Assembly: GCA_020253445.1 (NCBI GenBank)
Contig: JADCBP010000001.1
Span: 450,324-514,323, forward strand
Source of the DNA: Methylobacterium sp.
GTDB lineage: Bacteria > Pseudomonadota > Alphaproteobacteria > Rhizobiales > Beijerinckiaceae
Direction: 5' to 3'
Length of the DNA stretch: 64,000 nt
Part shown: positions 29,911 through 40,612 of the stretch, one piece after another
Layout: every line of letters begins with the position of its first letter
How positions within the stretch are numbered: the first letter of the stretch is position 1
Position numbers and translations under genes: made by a program
The notes under the pieces: generated by a model
Told to the model about the DNA's origin: nothing
The model's database searches: none
Seen by the model: the letters and a program-made list of their open reading frames with translations, nothing else

Positions 29911-30105
29911 ATGTCGCAAAGTTCGCATCTTGCTCAATTGGAGCGGAAGCATCGTGCCCTCGATGACGAGCTCAGAAACGAGCTTGCCCATGCCGCCCGG
30001 AACGAAGCGCGCATCGCCTCGATCAAGCGGCAGAAACTGGTTCTGAAAGACCAGATCACGCGCCTGCGAACAGGCAAATCGCACGAGAATCGTCAACTGC
30101 ACTAA
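29911..30105 (+). CDS. YdcH-family (DUF465) small coiled-coil protein
   Basis: MSQSSHLAQLERKHRALDDELRNELAHAARNEARIASIKRQKLVLKDQITRL. Confidence 0.87.
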   Translation: MSQSSHLAQLERKHRALDDELRNELAHAARNEARIASIKRQKLVLKDQITRLRTGKSHENRQLH

Positions 30106-30185
30106 GCGTTTTCCTGGCAACAGGACCCTGGTTCTCGCCGCGAGCAATTGTGGCACCACGGGTTCTTCGCCACGATCGAGAAGAA

Positions 30186-30217
30186 CCGCTCCGGGTGTTC
30201 GCCCGGAGCGGGTTTTT
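30186..30217 (+). terminator. Strong intrinsic terminator before tkt
   Basis: CCGCTCCGGG-TGTTCG-CCCGGAGCGG followed by GTTTTT. Confidence 0.85.
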
Positions 30218-30426
30218 CGCTGTTTTTCTCAAGCGCAAAGGGGGTGGCGAATCGCGCTGCGCCCCTGCCTGCGGAATCATCCGGGCGATCATTGGCCTGA
30301 TCAGGCACCGCGCGCTGCAACGGCCATGCTTTCCGCCCGGGAACTGCCCAATTTCGTTGACAGGCGGGGGCAGGCTGGTAACAACCGCGCCGCGGGACAA
30401 AGACATGACAGAAAGCAGGATGATCG

Positions 30427-32415
30427 ATGATTTCTCGTCGTGAGCATGATGCGATGGCCAACGCCATTCGCGCTTTGGCCATGGATGCCGTCGAGGCGGC
30501 GAAATCCGGCCATCCCGGCCTCCCCATGGGAGCAGCCGACATCGCAACGGTGCTTTTCCGCGACCATCTGAATTTCGACCCGGCGCACCCGACCTGGCCT
30601 GATCGCGACCGCTTCGTCCTCTCGGCCGGCCATGGCTCGATGCTGATCTATGCGCTCCTCCACCTGATCGGTGTGAAGGAGTTGACGATCGACCAGCTGA
30701 AGAATTTCCGCCAGCTCGGTTCCATCACCGCAGGTCACCCGGAACATGGCCACACGCCGGGGGTCGAGACCACCACCGGGCCACTCGGCCAGGGCCTCGG
30801 CAATGCGGTGGGAATGGCGCTCGCCGAGCGCATTCTCGCGGCGCGCTATGGCGGAAACATCGTTGACCATTACACCTATGTGCTCGCCTCGGACGGCGAT
30901 CTCATGGAAGGCATCAGCCAGGAATCGATCACGCTCGCGGGCCACATGAAGCTCAACAAGCTGATCGTGCTGTTCGACGATAACGGCATCTCGATCGACG
31001 GCGCGATTTCCGTTTCGGATTCCACCGACCAGCTGAAGCGCTTCGAAAGCGCAGGCTGGAATGCCGAGCGCATCGACGGGCATGACCCGGAGGCGATCAA
31101 CGCCGCCATTCTTCGCGCGAAGGCGAGCGACAAGCCGAGCCTTATCGCCTGTGTCACCACCATCGGCTATGGCGCGCCGACCAAAGCGGGCAAATCTTCC
31201 TCGCATGGTTCGCCGCTTGGCGCGGAAGAACTGAAGGGCGCGAAGGAAAGGCTCGGCTGGGCGCATGGCCCCTTCGAAATCCCGGCCGATATCCGCAAGG
31301 CCTGGGGCGTGGTGGGCAGCCGTGGTGCGGCCGCCCGTGCAGCCTGGCAGGAGCGGCTCGGCAAGGCAAAGCCTAAAGCCCGTGCCGAGTTCGAGCGCGT
31401 GATGGCGGGCGAATTGCCGAAGAGCCTCGCGAAAGCCCTGAAGACCTTCAAGGCAGAAGTCGCCTCAACGAAGCCGGAAGTCGCGACCCGCAAGGCGAGC
31501 GAAATGGTGCTGGAGGCGATCCAGCCCGCCCTGCCGGAACTGCTCTCCGGCTCGGCCGATCTCACTGGTTCGAACAACACCAAGACCAGGGGCATGGCCC
31601 TGGTGAAAGCCGGCGCTTATGACGGCGCCTTCGTGCATTACGGCATCCGCGAGCATGGCATGGCCGCAGCCATGAATGGCATCGCGCTGCATGGCGGCTT
31701 GATCCCGGCTTCGGGCACCTTTCTTGTCTTCTCGGATTACTGCCGTCCCTCCATCCGCCTCTCGGCGCTGATGGGCCAGCGCGTGATCTATGTGATGACG
31801 CATGATTCGATCGGCGTCGGCGAGGATGGGCCCACCCACCAGCCGGTGGAGCATCTCGCGGCCTTGCGCGCGATCCCCAATCTCGATGTCTATCGCCCCT
31901 GCGACGTGACCGAGACAGCGGAAGCCTGGGAACTCGCGGTGACCACCAGGGATCGCCCCTCGCTGATCGCGCTGACGCGCCAGAACCTGCCGCAGTTGCG
32001 TGCGGATAATGGCGCGAAGAACCTCTCGGCGCTCGGCGCCTACGAGATCGCCAGGGCGGAGGGGCGCGCCGAGGTGACATTCTTCGCGACCGGCTCCGAG
32101 GTCTCGCTCGCCATGAAGGCGCGCGCGCTGCTGCGCGCCGAGGGCATTTTCGCCCGCGTCGTTTCCGTGCCTTCCTTCGAGCGCTTCGCCGCGCAGCCCG
32201 AGACCTATCGCAAGAAGGTGATCGGCCGCACGAAGGTGAAGATCGCCATCGAGGCCGCCATCCGGCAGGGCTGGGATGCGATCATCGGATCGGACGGGCA
32301 TTTCGTCGGCATGGAAGGCTTCGGCGCATCCGGCCCCATCAACAAGCTCTACGCGCATTTCGGCATCACGCCGGAAGCGGTGGCAGCCAAGGCCAAGGCG
32401 GCGCTGAAGCGCTGA
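30427..32415 (+). CDS. tkt: Transketolase
   Basis: [34 protein letters not shown]...[17 protein letters not shown]...[22 protein letters not shown]. Confidence 0.97.
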   Translation: MISRREHDAMANAIRALAMDAVEAAKSGHPGLPMGAADIATVLFRDHLNFDPAHPTWPDRDRFVLSAGHGSMLIYALLHLIGVKELTIDQLKNFRQLGSITAGHPEHGHTPGVETTTGPLGQGLGNAVGMALAERILAARYGGNIVDHYTYVLASDGDLMEGISQESITLAGHMKLNKLIVLFDDNGISIDGAISVSDSTDQLKRFESAGWNAERIDGHDPEAINAAILRAKASDKPSLIACVTTIGYGAPTKAGKSSSHGSPLGAEELKGAKERLGWAHGPFEIPADIRKAWGVVGSRGAAARAAWQERLGKAKPKARAEFERVMAGELPKSLAKALKTFKAEVASTKPEVATRKASEMVLEAIQPALPELLSGSADLTGSNNTKTRGMALVKAGAYDGAFVHYGIREHGMAAAMNGIALHGGLIPASGTFLVFSDYCRPSIRLSALMGQRVIYVMTHDSIGVGEDGPTHQPVEHLAALRAIPNLDVYRPCDVTETAEAWELAVTTRDRPSLIALTRQNLPQLRADNGAKNLSALGAYEIARAEGRAEVTFFATGSEVSLAMKARALLRAEGIFARVVSVPSFERFAAQPETYRKKVIGRTKVKIAIEAAIRQGWDAIIGSDGHFVGMEGFGASGPINKLYAHFGITPEAVAAKAKAALKR

Positions 32416-32475
32416 ATCCACATTCAGGCGGCCTTCACCGGATGGTCGCCTTCCCTGATCGTGAAGGAGAAGATC

Positions 32476-33486
32476 ATGACCACGAAGGTTTTCATCAATG
32501 GCTTTGGCCGCATCGGCCGCAATGTGCTGCGCGCGATCGTGGAATCAAAGCGCAAGGACATCGAGGTCGTCGGCATCAACGATCTCGGCCCGGTGGCCAC
32601 CAACGCCCACCTGCTGCGCTTCGATTCCGTGCATGGCCGCTTCCCGGCCACGGTGGAAGTGGATGGGGATTACATCGTCGTGGCGGGCAAGCGCATCCGC
32701 GTCACCGCGATCAAGGACCCCGCCCAGCTTCCGCACAAGGAACTCGGCGTGGATATCGCCATGGAATGCACCGGCATCTTCACCACCAAGGAGAAGGCCT
32801 CGGCGCATCTGGCGGCTGGTGCGAAGCGCGTGCTGGTTTCGGCCCCTTGCGACGGCGCCGACAAGACCATCGTTTTTGGTGTGAACCATGACACGCTGAC
32901 GGCGAAGGACCTCGTGGTCTCGAATGCCTCCTGCACCACCAACTGCCTCGCGCCGGTCGCGGCCGTTCTGCACAATGCGGTCGGCATCACGCAGGGCTTC
33001 ATGACCACCATCCACGCCTATACCGGCGATCAGCCCACGCTGGACACGATGCACAAGGATCTCTACCGCGCCCGCGCCGCGGCGCTGTCGATGATCCCGA
33101 CCTCGACCGGAGCCGCGAAGGCCATCGGCCTCGTGATCCCGGAGCTGAAGGGCAAGCTCGACGGCACCTCCATTCGCGTGCCGACCCCGAATGTCTCGGT
33201 CGTGGATTTCAAGTTCATCGCCCGGCGCAAGACCACGGTCGAGAAGATCAACGAGGCGATCATCAAGGCCTCGAGGCGCGGTCCGCTGAAGGGCATCCTC
33301 GGCATTACGGATCAGCCGAATGTCTCCATGGACTTCAACCACGATCCGGCCTCCTCCACCTTCGCGCTCGACCAGACCAAGGTGATGGACGACAAGTTCG
33401 TGCGCGTCCTGTCGTGGTATGACAACGAGTGGGGCTTCTCGAATCGCATGTCGGATACCGCCGCCGCGATGGCAAAGCTGATCTGA
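32476..33486 (+). CDS. gap: Type I glyceraldehyde-3-phosphate dehydrogenase
   Basis: [42 protein letters not shown]. Confidence 0.97.
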   Translation: MTTKVFINGFGRIGRNVLRAIVESKRKDIEVVGINDLGPVATNAHLLRFDSVHGRFPATVEVDGDYIVVAGKRIRVTAIKDPAQLPHKELGVDIAMECTGIFTTKEKASAHLAAGAKRVLVSAPCDGADKTIVFGVNHDTLTAKDLVVSNASCTTNCLAPVAAVLHNAVGITQGFMTTIHAYTGDQPTLDTMHKDLYRARAAALSMIPTSTGAAKAIGLVIPELKGKLDGTSIRVPTPNVSVVDFKFIARRKTTVEKINEAIIKASRRGPLKGILGITDQPNVSMDFNHDPASSTFALDQTKVMDDKFVRVLSWYDNEWGFSNRMSDTAAAMAKLI

Positions 33487-33540
33487 GCGCGAGAAGGCAG
33501 GGGCCATCCGCATCGCTTCATTCCTCAGGAAGGGCGCATC

Positions 33541-33951
33541 ATGAGCGACCGCATCGAACCGAACCTTGGAATCGACCCGACTGCGGAACCGGCCCCTGCC
33601 CCCGTTCCGAAGCCTGCCGCAACCGCAACCCCATCCCCGAATTCCCGTGCGGCGCTCGACCAGCTCGCGCGGATCGAGGACAAGATGGCGCGGATGGAAG
33701 AGAAGTTCGCGCGCACGGAAGCCCTCGTGGCCCGGGCGCAGGACGGCCTCGACCGCGCCGCGACACGCGTCGAGGGGGCGGCCCGCTCGGTGGATGCGGC
33801 GCAACTCGCGATCACCGTCAACCAGCTCCGCGCGCAGATCGCCAAGGTGCCCCGGCTCGGCAGCCTGGTGCTGACCGGCGTGGTGACATCCTTTGCCACC
33901 GCCATCCTCTTCGTTCTTTTGCTGAAATTTTTCCCTGGCTTGCTGAAATGA
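33541..33951 (+). CDS. Hypothetical coiled-coil protein with C-terminal TM helix
   Basis: [30 protein letters not shown] coiled-coil; C-term [23 protein letters not shown]; stop overlaps pgk start (ATGA). Confidence 0.72.
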   Translation: MSDRIEPNLGIDPTAEPAPAPVPKPAATATPSPNSRAALDQLARIEDKMARMEEKFARTEALVARAQDGLDRAATRVEGAARSVDAAQLAITVNQLRAQIAKVPRLGSLVLTGVVTSFATAILFVLLLKFFPGLLK

Positions 33952-35174
33952 GCTTCAAGACCCTCGACCACCTCGCCGCCACCGGCAAACGCGTGCTGGT
34001 GCGCGTGGACCTCAACGTGCCCATGGAAAACGGCCACGTGACCGATGGCACGCGCCTGGACCGCATTCTCCCCACCCTGCGCGACATCACGGGCAAGGGC
34101 GGCAAGGTGATCCTGCTTGCACATTTCGGCCGACCCAAGGGTGAGACCTTCGAGGAGCGGGCGAACCCGGCCGAAAGCCTGAAGCCTGTGGCGGATGAAC
34201 TCGCGAGGCGCCTGGGCAAGCCCATCGCCTTTGCCGCGAACTGCATCGGCGAGGTGGCCGAAAAGGCCGTCGCCCCCATGCAGAATGGCGATGTGCTCTG
34301 CCTCGAGAATACGCGCTTCCACAAGGCGGAGGAGAAGAATGGCGAGGCCTTCATCACCGCGCTTGCGAAGCTGGGCGACGCCTATGTGAACGACGCCTTC
34401 TCGGCGTCGCACCGCGCGCATGCCTCCACGGAAGGCCTCGCGCGGGTGCTGCCGGCCTATGCCGGGCGCACGATGGAAGCCGAACTCAACGCGCTCCATG
34501 CGGCGTTGGGACAGCCGAAGCGCCCGGTGATGGCGATCGTGGGGGGCGCGAAGGTCTCGACCAAGCTCGACCTCCTGGGCAACCTCGTGTCACGCGTCGA
34601 TTGCCTCGTGATCGGCGGCGGGATGGCCAACACCTTTCTCGCCGCGCGTGGCGTGAATGTGGGCAAGAGCCTTTGCGAGCATGACCTCGCGGGAACGGCC
34701 CGCGAAATCGAGAAGAAGGCGAAGGCGGCGGGCTGCGAGATCGTGCTCCCCACCGATGGCCTCCTTTCGAAGGAATTCAGGGCGAACCCACCGCATCGCG
34801 CCGCTTCCGTGAACGATGTCGCAGTCGACGAGATGATCCTCGATGCGGGCCCCGCTTCCGCGAAAGCCATTGCGGCGAAGCTCGCGAGCATGAAGACGCT
34901 GGTGTGGAACGGCCCGCTCGGTGCCTTCGAACTCGCACCGTTCGATACCGCGACCGTCGCGGTGGCGAAGGAAGCGGCCGCGCTTACGACCAAGGGATTG
35001 CTTGTCTCGGTCGCCGGTGGCGGCGATACGGTCGCGGCGTTGAACCACGCCGGCGTGGCGGATGACATGACCTATATCTCGACCGCCGGCGGAGCCTTCC
35101 TCGAATGGATGGAAGGCAAGGAACTGCCGGGCGTGAAGGCGTTGGGACAAGTCTGCCGCGACACCAAGCAATGA
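33948..35174 (+). CDS. pgk: Phosphoglycerate kinase
   Basis: [31 protein letters not shown]...[11 protein letters not shown]...[11 protein letters not shown]. Confidence 0.97.
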   Translation: MSFKTLDHLAATGKRVLVRVDLNVPMENGHVTDGTRLDRILPTLRDITGKGGKVILLAHFGRPKGETFEERANPAESLKPVADELARRLGKPIAFAANCIGEVAEKAVAPMQNGDVLCLENTRFHKAEEKNGEAFITALAKLGDAYVNDAFSASHRAHASTEGLARVLPAYAGRTMEAELNALHAALGQPKRPVMAIVGGAKVSTKLDLLGNLVSRVDCLVIGGGMANTFLAARGVNVGKSLCEHDLAGTAREIEKKAKAAGCEIVLPTDGLLSKEFRANPPHRAASVNDVAVDEMILDAGPASAKAIAAKLASMKTLVWNGPLGAFELAPFDTATVAVAKEAAALTTKGLLVSVAGGGDTVAALNHAGVADDMTYISTAGGAFLEWMEGKELPGVKALGQVCRDTKQ

Positions 35175-35337
35175 GTTGTCCCTTGGGGCGGTTTTTTATT
35201 TAAACTACAGATCAATGTAGTAATGCTACCATTTGGACCAGGAATTTTCAGCCTCTCCCATCGTCATGCTGGCAGGTTCGGCAAGGTTGCGCTATGCGCG
35301 GGGCCATTCACGTCAACTCCCGGGAGTAAGGACAACC

Positions 35338-36405
35338 ATGCCCCGCATCACGATGCGCCAGCTGCTCGATCACGCCGCCGAGAACGATTACGGCGTGCCG
35401 GCTTTCAACATCAACAACATGGAACAGGCGCTGGCCATCATGGCGGCCTGCGACGCGGTCGATGCGCCCGTGATCATCCAGGCCTCGCGCGGCGCCCGCT
35501 CCTACGCCAACGACATCATGCTGAAGCACATGATGGACGCGGTGACCGAAATCTACCCGCATATCCCGGTCTGCGTGCATCTCGACCATGGCAACGAGCC
35601 TGCGACCTGCATGACCGCGATCCAGGCCGGCTTCACCTCGGTGATGATGGACGGCTCGCTGAAGGCGGACGGGAAAACTCCCGGGGACTGGGATTACAAT
35701 GTCGGCGTGACGAAGCGCGTGACCGAGATGGCCCATCTCGGCGGCATCTCGGTGGAAGGCGAACTGGGCGTGCTCGGCTCCCTCGAAACCGGCATGGGCG
35801 ACAAGGAAGACGGCCATGGCGCGGAAGGCAGGCTTTCTCACGATCAGCTTCTCACCAACCCGGATGAGGCCGTGAAATTCGTGAAGGAAACCAAGGTCGA
35901 TGCGCTCGCCATCGCCATGGGCACCAGCCACGGCGCCTACAAGTTCTCGCGCAAGCCCGATGGCGCGATCCTTGCCATGCATGTCATCGAGGAAATCCAC
36001 AGGAAGCTGCCGAACACGCATCTCGTGATGCATGGCTCGTCTTCCGTGCCGCAGGAATTGCAGGACATCATCAACCGGTACGGCGGCAAGATGAAGCCGA
36101 CCTGGGGCGTGCCGGTGGCGGAGATCCAGCGCGGCATCAAGAACGGCGTCCGCAAGATCAACATCGACACCGACAACCGCATGGCGATGACCGGCCAGAT
36201 CCGCCGCATCTTCGCGGAGGAGCCAGGCGAGTTCGATCCGCGCAAGTATCTCAAGCCCGCCATGGAAGCGATGACGAAGCTCTGCCGCCAGCGGCTGGAG
36301 GAGTTCAATACCGCCGGACAGGCCTCGAAGATCAAGAAGGTGCTGCCACTCTCGGAGATGGCGAAGCTCTATGCCAGGGGTGCGCTCGATCCGAAGATCG
36401 CGTGA
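35338..36405 (+). CDS. fba: Class II fructose-bisphosphate aldolase (CbbA-type)
   Basis: [35 protein letters not shown]...VHLDHGNEP...[14 protein letters not shown]. Confidence 0.95.
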   Translation: MPRITMRQLLDHAAENDYGVPAFNINNMEQALAIMAACDAVDAPVIIQASRGARSYANDIMLKHMMDAVTEIYPHIPVCVHLDHGNEPATCMTAIQAGFTSVMMDGSLKADGKTPGDWDYNVGVTKRVTEMAHLGGISVEGELGVLGSLETGMGDKEDGHGAEGRLSHDQLLTNPDEAVKFVKETKVDALAIAMGTSHGAYKFSRKPDGAILAMHVIEEIHRKLPNTHLVMHGSSSVPQELQDIINRYGGKMKPTWGVPVAEIQRGIKNGVRKINIDTDNRMAMTGQIRRIFAEEPGEFDPRKYLKPAMEAMTKLCRQRLEEFNTAGQASKIKKVLPLSEMAKLYARGALDPKIA

Positions 36406-36490
36406 CGGCACCTCACCACCATCCGGCGCGGGCCAGCGGAAAGCTGCGCCCGCGCTTTCGTTTTCAAGTGCCCGCTTTCGTGCGATAGGA

Positions 36491-37165
36491 ATGCGCATGG
36501 TTCCGCAATTCATGCTCATCGCGCCCCAGATCGACGATCCAGCGCCCTTCCTTCCCCGCTTCCGGGCCCTCGCCTCCACCGGCGCGCTGGCCGTGGCGTG
36601 GCTGAACGTCACCGCCGAGAGCGATGCGGCGCTGAAGCGCAAGCTCGAAATCCTCGCCAAACCCCTGCAGGATGCGAATGTCGCCTGCCTGATGGCCGCG
36701 CCGAAGGACCCGCGGCTCGTGGCCCGGCTCGGGCTCGATGGCGTGCATGCGCAGGCCTCGGATGATCTCGGCGCACTGGTCGAGGCGCTGAAACCGCAGC
36801 GCATTCTCGGCGTGGGCGGGCTTCGCTCGCGTCACGAGGCCATGGAAGCCGGCGAGCGCCACATCGATTACGTGATGTTCGGAGAGCCGCGCGCGGATGG
36901 CTTCGTGCCACCGCTCGCGCAGACCATCGAACGTGCGGAATGGTGGGCAACCATCTTCAACGTGCCTTGCGTGGCCTATGCGCCGGATCTGGATTCGGTC
37001 GCACCGCTTACCGCGACGGGCACGGAGTTCATTGCCGTCGGCCCGTGGCTGTTCGAGGCGGAGGACCCGGCCGCCCGGCTCGCCGAGGCACGCCGGATCG
37101 CAAAATCGAAGGTGCTTGAACGCGAGGAACGGTCTTCTGCGCCGGACCTCGCCTCGCGGGGTTGA
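36491..37165 (+). CDS. Thiamine phosphate synthase/TenI-like protein
   Basis: LMAAPKDPRLVARLGLDGVHAQASDD...ILGVGGLRSRHEAMEAGERHIDYVMFGE. Confidence 0.78.
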   Translation: MRMVPQFMLIAPQIDDPAPFLPRFRALASTGALAVAWLNVTAESDAALKRKLEILAKPLQDANVACLMAAPKDPRLVARLGLDGVHAQASDDLGALVEALKPQRILGVGGLRSRHEAMEAGERHIDYVMFGEPRADGFVPPLAQTIERAEWWATIFNVPCVAYAPDLDSVAPLTATGTEFIAVGPWLFEAEDPAARLAEARRIAKSKVLEREERSSAPDLASRG

Positions 37166-37251
37166 AAATCAACGCAAGCCGGGGCAAGCCTGCGCTCCCT
37201 TCCGATATTCCCTGCGCGCAATCGCCGCGCGTCCCGATTGGACCCTTCTCC

Positions 37252-38064
37252 ATGATCCGCTCGCCGCTGATGAACGTGATGATTGCCGCCGCCATCAAGG
37301 CCGGCAAGGCCCTGAAGCGCGATTTCGCGGAAATCCCGAGCCTGCAGGTCTCGAAGAAGGGGCCCGGCGATTTCGTCTCGGAAGCGGATAAGCGCGCCGA
37401 GAACATCCTCTATCAGGAGCTCTCCCGCGCGCGGCCGGGCTATGGCTTCCTGATGGAAGAGCGTGGCGTGGTGGAGGGGCCGGACAAATCCCACCGCTTC
37501 ATCATCGATCCGCTGGATGGCACCACGAATTTCCTGCGCGGCATCGCGCAATTCTCGATCTCGATCGGCCTGGAGCGCGACAACGAGATCGTGGCGGGCC
37601 TCGTCTACAATCCGGTCACCGAGGAGATGTTCCTCGCCGAGAAGGGTGCGGGCGCCTTTGCCGCCGGCCCGACGAGCCGCGACAATTACCGCCTGCGCGT
37701 CTCGCAGACCCGCGAGATTTCCGAAAGCGTCGTGGGCTGCGGCATTCCCCACGCGATGCGCGGCGACCACGGCCTCTTCCTGCGCGAACTCGCGGGGCTG
37801 ATGCCGCGCGTGGCGGGCGTGCGGCGCATGGGCTCGGCGGCGCTGGACCTCGCCTTCGTCGCCTGCGGCCGTTTCGATGCCTACTGGGAGCATAACCTGT
37901 CGCCATGGGACATGGCGGCCGGCCTTCTGCTGGTGCGAGAGGCCGGCGGTCTTGTGAGCGCCATCGATGGTTCACCGGATGTCTTTGCGAAACGTTCCGT
38001 CTTCGCGGCGAATGCCGCGCTTGCCGAACCCATCCGCGAACTTCTGGCCATCGCACGGACCTGA
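37252..38064 (+). CDS. suhB: Inositol monophosphatase family protein
   Basis: MNVMIAAAIKAGKALKRDFAEIPSLQVSKKGPGDFVSEADKRAE...FIIDPLDGTTNFLRG...WDMAAGLLLVREAGG. Confidence 0.93.
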   Translation: MIRSPLMNVMIAAAIKAGKALKRDFAEIPSLQVSKKGPGDFVSEADKRAENILYQELSRARPGYGFLMEERGVVEGPDKSHRFIIDPLDGTTNFLRGIAQFSISIGLERDNEIVAGLVYNPVTEEMFLAEKGAGAFAAGPTSRDNYRLRVSQTREISESVVGCGIPHAMRGDHGLFLRELAGLMPRVAGVRRMGSAALDLAFVACGRFDAYWEHNLSPWDMAAGLLLVREAGGLVSAIDGSPDVFAKRSVFAANAALAEPIRELLAIART

Positions 38065-38157
38065 TCGCCGGGTTGCCAGTCCGGGTAGTCAGGCCGGGTT
38101 GCCAATCTGCCTCGAACACGGTTGACTGCGCCGCATTGCGAGGCAACCGGAGGACAC

Positions 38158-39138
38158 ATGGCGAGCGGACGCGAGAGCCAAGCCCTTTCGACACCGGGGC
38201 TCTACCTGTTTCGAATGGTGGTGTTTCTGTCGCTGGCGGGCGTGCTCGCCTTCGTCCTGCAGAAGCGGATCATCGAGGCCTTCTGGTTCAACCCGCTGCT
38301 CAACGGATTGATCGGCCTCGTGCTGCTTCTGGGCGTGGTCTTCGCCTTCGCGCAGGTCGTCCGGCTTTACCGAGAAATCCGCTGGGTGAATGCGCGTCGC
38401 GCGGGCGAGGAGGTCCGGCCCGTGGCCGACCCCATCCTCCTCGCACCCATGGCGGCTCTTCTCGGCGAGAAGGCGGGCCGGGCCGGCATCTCCACCCTCA
38501 CCCTGCGCTCGGTGCTCGATTCCATCGGCGGACGGCTGGATGAAAGCCGCGATATCGGACGATACCTCACCGGTCTGCTGATCTTCCTTGGCCTGCTCGG
38601 CACATTCTGGGGCCTCATCGAGACAGTCTCCTCGATTGGCGGCGTCATCGAGAAGCTGCCGAGCGCCGGCGAGAACAACGCACTGTTCGACGAACTCAAG
38701 CGTAACCTCGCCGCTCCGCTCGGCGGCATGGGCATCGCGTTCTCGTCTTCGCTTTTCGGGCTCGCCGGCTCGTTGATCCTCGGTTTCCTCGACCTGCAGG
38801 CCGGGCAGGCGCAGAGCCGCTTCTTCTACGATCTCGAGGAATGGCTCTCGTCATCCGTGCAGGACAGCGCCGCGAGCGCCGGCACGCAGGATGACCTGCG
38901 CCATGCGCTCGACGGCATTTCGCGCGCGGTGAACGACGCCGGCGCGGGGCGCAATGCGACACAGGCGCTGGCAGCCCTTGCAGAAGGCCTGCATGGCCTC
39001 GTGCAGCATATGCGCAACGAGCAGCAGATGATCCGCTCCTGGGTGGAGGCGCAGGCCATTCAGCAGGCGGATGTGAAAAAGCTTCTTGAGAAGCTTTCGC
39101 GCGATCAGGATGCGCTGAACAACAAACGAGGCCCGTGA
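38158..39138 (+). CDS. MotA/TolQ/ExbB-type proton-channel-like membrane protein
   Basis: TM segments plus LGLLGTFWGLIETVSSIGGVI and GGMGIAFSSSLFGLAGSLILGFLDLQ. Confidence 0.8.
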   Translation: MASGRESQALSTPGLYLFRMVVFLSLAGVLAFVLQKRIIEAFWFNPLLNGLIGLVLLLGVVFAFAQVVRLYREIRWVNARRAGEEVRPVADPILLAPMAALLGEKAGRAGISTLTLRSVLDSIGGRLDESRDIGRYLTGLLIFLGLLGTFWGLIETVSSIGGVIEKLPSAGENNALFDELKRNLAAPLGGMGIAFSSSLFGLAGSLILGFLDLQAGQAQSRFFYDLEEWLSSSVQDSAASAGTQDDLRHALDGISRAVNDAGAGRNATQALAALAEGLHGLVQHMRNEQQMIRSWVEAQAIQQADVKKLLEKLSRDQDALNNKRGP

Positions 39139-40154
39139 TGGCCCTTTCCCGCCGCGCGCGCGACCGGCAGATCGATTACTGGCCAGGCTTCGTCGATGCC
39201 CTGTCGACGCTGCTGCTGGTCTTCACCTTCCTCATCGCGGTCTTCATGCTCGGCCAGTTTTTCATCGGCCGGGAGATGGCCGGCAAGGAAGACGTGCTGC
39301 AACGCCTCGCGCGCCAGCTTTCCGAGCTTTCCGACCTGCTGGCGCTCGAACGCTCGGCGAAGGTGGAGGGCGAGCAGCGCATTCTCAGCCTCTCGGCCAC
39401 GCTGCAGCGTGCCGAGGCCGAGCGCGAGCGGCTCGCGGGCCTTGCCGCCAATGCCGGGCAGAGCGAGCAGCAATTGGGCACATTGAGCCAGCAACTGGCC
39501 GACGAGAAAACCGTTGCCCAGCGCGCGCTGGAACAGGTGAGCCTCCTCAACCAGCAGATCAGCGCGCTGCGCCAGCAATTGCAGGCGCTGGAGGGCGCGC
39601 TCGAACAGGCCGAGGGTCGTGAGAAGGATGCTCAGACGCGCATCGCCGAACTGGGCTCCCGCCTGAACGTGGCGCTGGCCCAGCGCGTTCAGGAGTTGAC
39701 GCGCTACCGCTCGGACTTTTTCGGCCGCCTGCGCAATGTGCTGGGTTCGCGACCGGATGTGCGGATTGTGGGGGATCGCTTCGTCTTCCAGTCGGAGATC
39801 TTCTTCGGCTCGGGCGAGGCGGTTCTCGCCGCGACCGGCCTTGGCGAACTGGACAAGCTCGCGGAGCTTCTGAAGAACCTCGAGCGCGAAATTCCGCCGG
39901 ATCTCGCCTGGATCGCGCGGATCGACGGCCATACGGACAAGCGCCCGCTTTCCGGCGCGGGGCAGTTCAAGGACAACTGGGAGCTTTCCGCCGCCCGTGC
40001 CATCGCCGTGGTGCGCTATCTCGTGGAGAAAGGCGTCTCGCCTCATCGCGTGGTCGCGGCGGGCTTCGGCGAATTCGCCCCTATCGATTTCGGCGACACG
40101 CCGGAAGCACTGGCCCGCAACCGCCGCCTCGAACTGAAGATCACCGAGCGATGA
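39138..40154 (+). CDS. MotB-like OmpA peptidoglycan-binding protein with long coiled coil
   Basis: N-term TM, Gln/Glu-rich coiled coil, IARIDGHTDKRPLSG...NWELSAARAIAVVRYLVEKGVSPHRVVAAGFGEFAP...RNRRLELKI. Confidence 0.87.
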   Translation: MALSRRARDRQIDYWPGFVDALSTLLLVFTFLIAVFMLGQFFIGREMAGKEDVLQRLARQLSELSDLLALERSAKVEGEQRILSLSATLQRAEAERERLAGLAANAGQSEQQLGTLSQQLADEKTVAQRALEQVSLLNQQISALRQQLQALEGALEQAEGREKDAQTRIAELGSRLNVALAQRVQELTRYRSDFFGRLRNVLGSRPDVRIVGDRFVFQSEIFFGSGEAVLAATGLGELDKLAELLKNLEREIPPDLAWIARIDGHTDKRPLSGAGQFKDNWELSAARAIAVVRYLVEKGVSPHRVVAAGFGEFAPIDFGDTPEALARNRRLELKITER

Positions 40155-40612
40155 GCATCCATCTCCGCAACGGATCACCTTCCGATCACGCCATGATGGC
40201 CGAAATCTGGGAGGCCGCGTGGTCCGAAATCTATCCGGGCGTGAACTTCAGCCAGCGTCGGACGCTTGTGGAAGAGCAGTTGCGGAAGGCCGAGACCGGT
40301 CGCTATCGCCTGCGCGTCGCGGAGATGTCCGGCGCGCGCGTGGGGTTCACCCTCGTGGAAAAACACAGCGGCATACTGGAAATCATCGCGGTCTTGCCCG
40401 CGCGCTGGGGCGATGGCGTTTCGAAACTGCTGATCGAGGATGCCAAGTCGCAATCTCGCGGGCATCTCACGCTGTTCGTCGGGCAGGGCAATCCGCGCGC
40501 GGTGCGCTTCTACCACAAGGAGGGCTTCAAGATCGTGGGCGAGGGAACAAGCCCCTATTCCGGCCTGCCCACCTTCCGCATGGATTGGGACGGCTCGCCC
40601 CTTATGCCGTGA
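40151..40612 (+). CDS. GNAT-family N-acetyltransferase
   Basis: MSIHLRNGSPSDHAMMAEIW...ILEIIAVLPARWGDGVSKLLIEDA...NPRAVRFYHKEGFKIVGE. Confidence 0.85.
   Translation: MSIHLRNGSPSDHAMMAEIWEAAWSEIYPGVNFSQRRTLVEEQLRKAETGRYRLRVAEMSGARVGFTLVEKHSGILEIIAVLPARWGDGVSKLLIEDAKSQSRGHLTLFVGQGNPRAVRFYHKEGFKIVGEGTSPYSGLPTFRMDWDGSPLMP

Noticed and set aside
38158-40154. Zorya-type anti-phage system based on the MotA/MotB-like pair
   Set aside because: Proteins lack a defence context: no ZorC/ZorD helicase/nuclease nearby, and surroundings are core metabolic genes.
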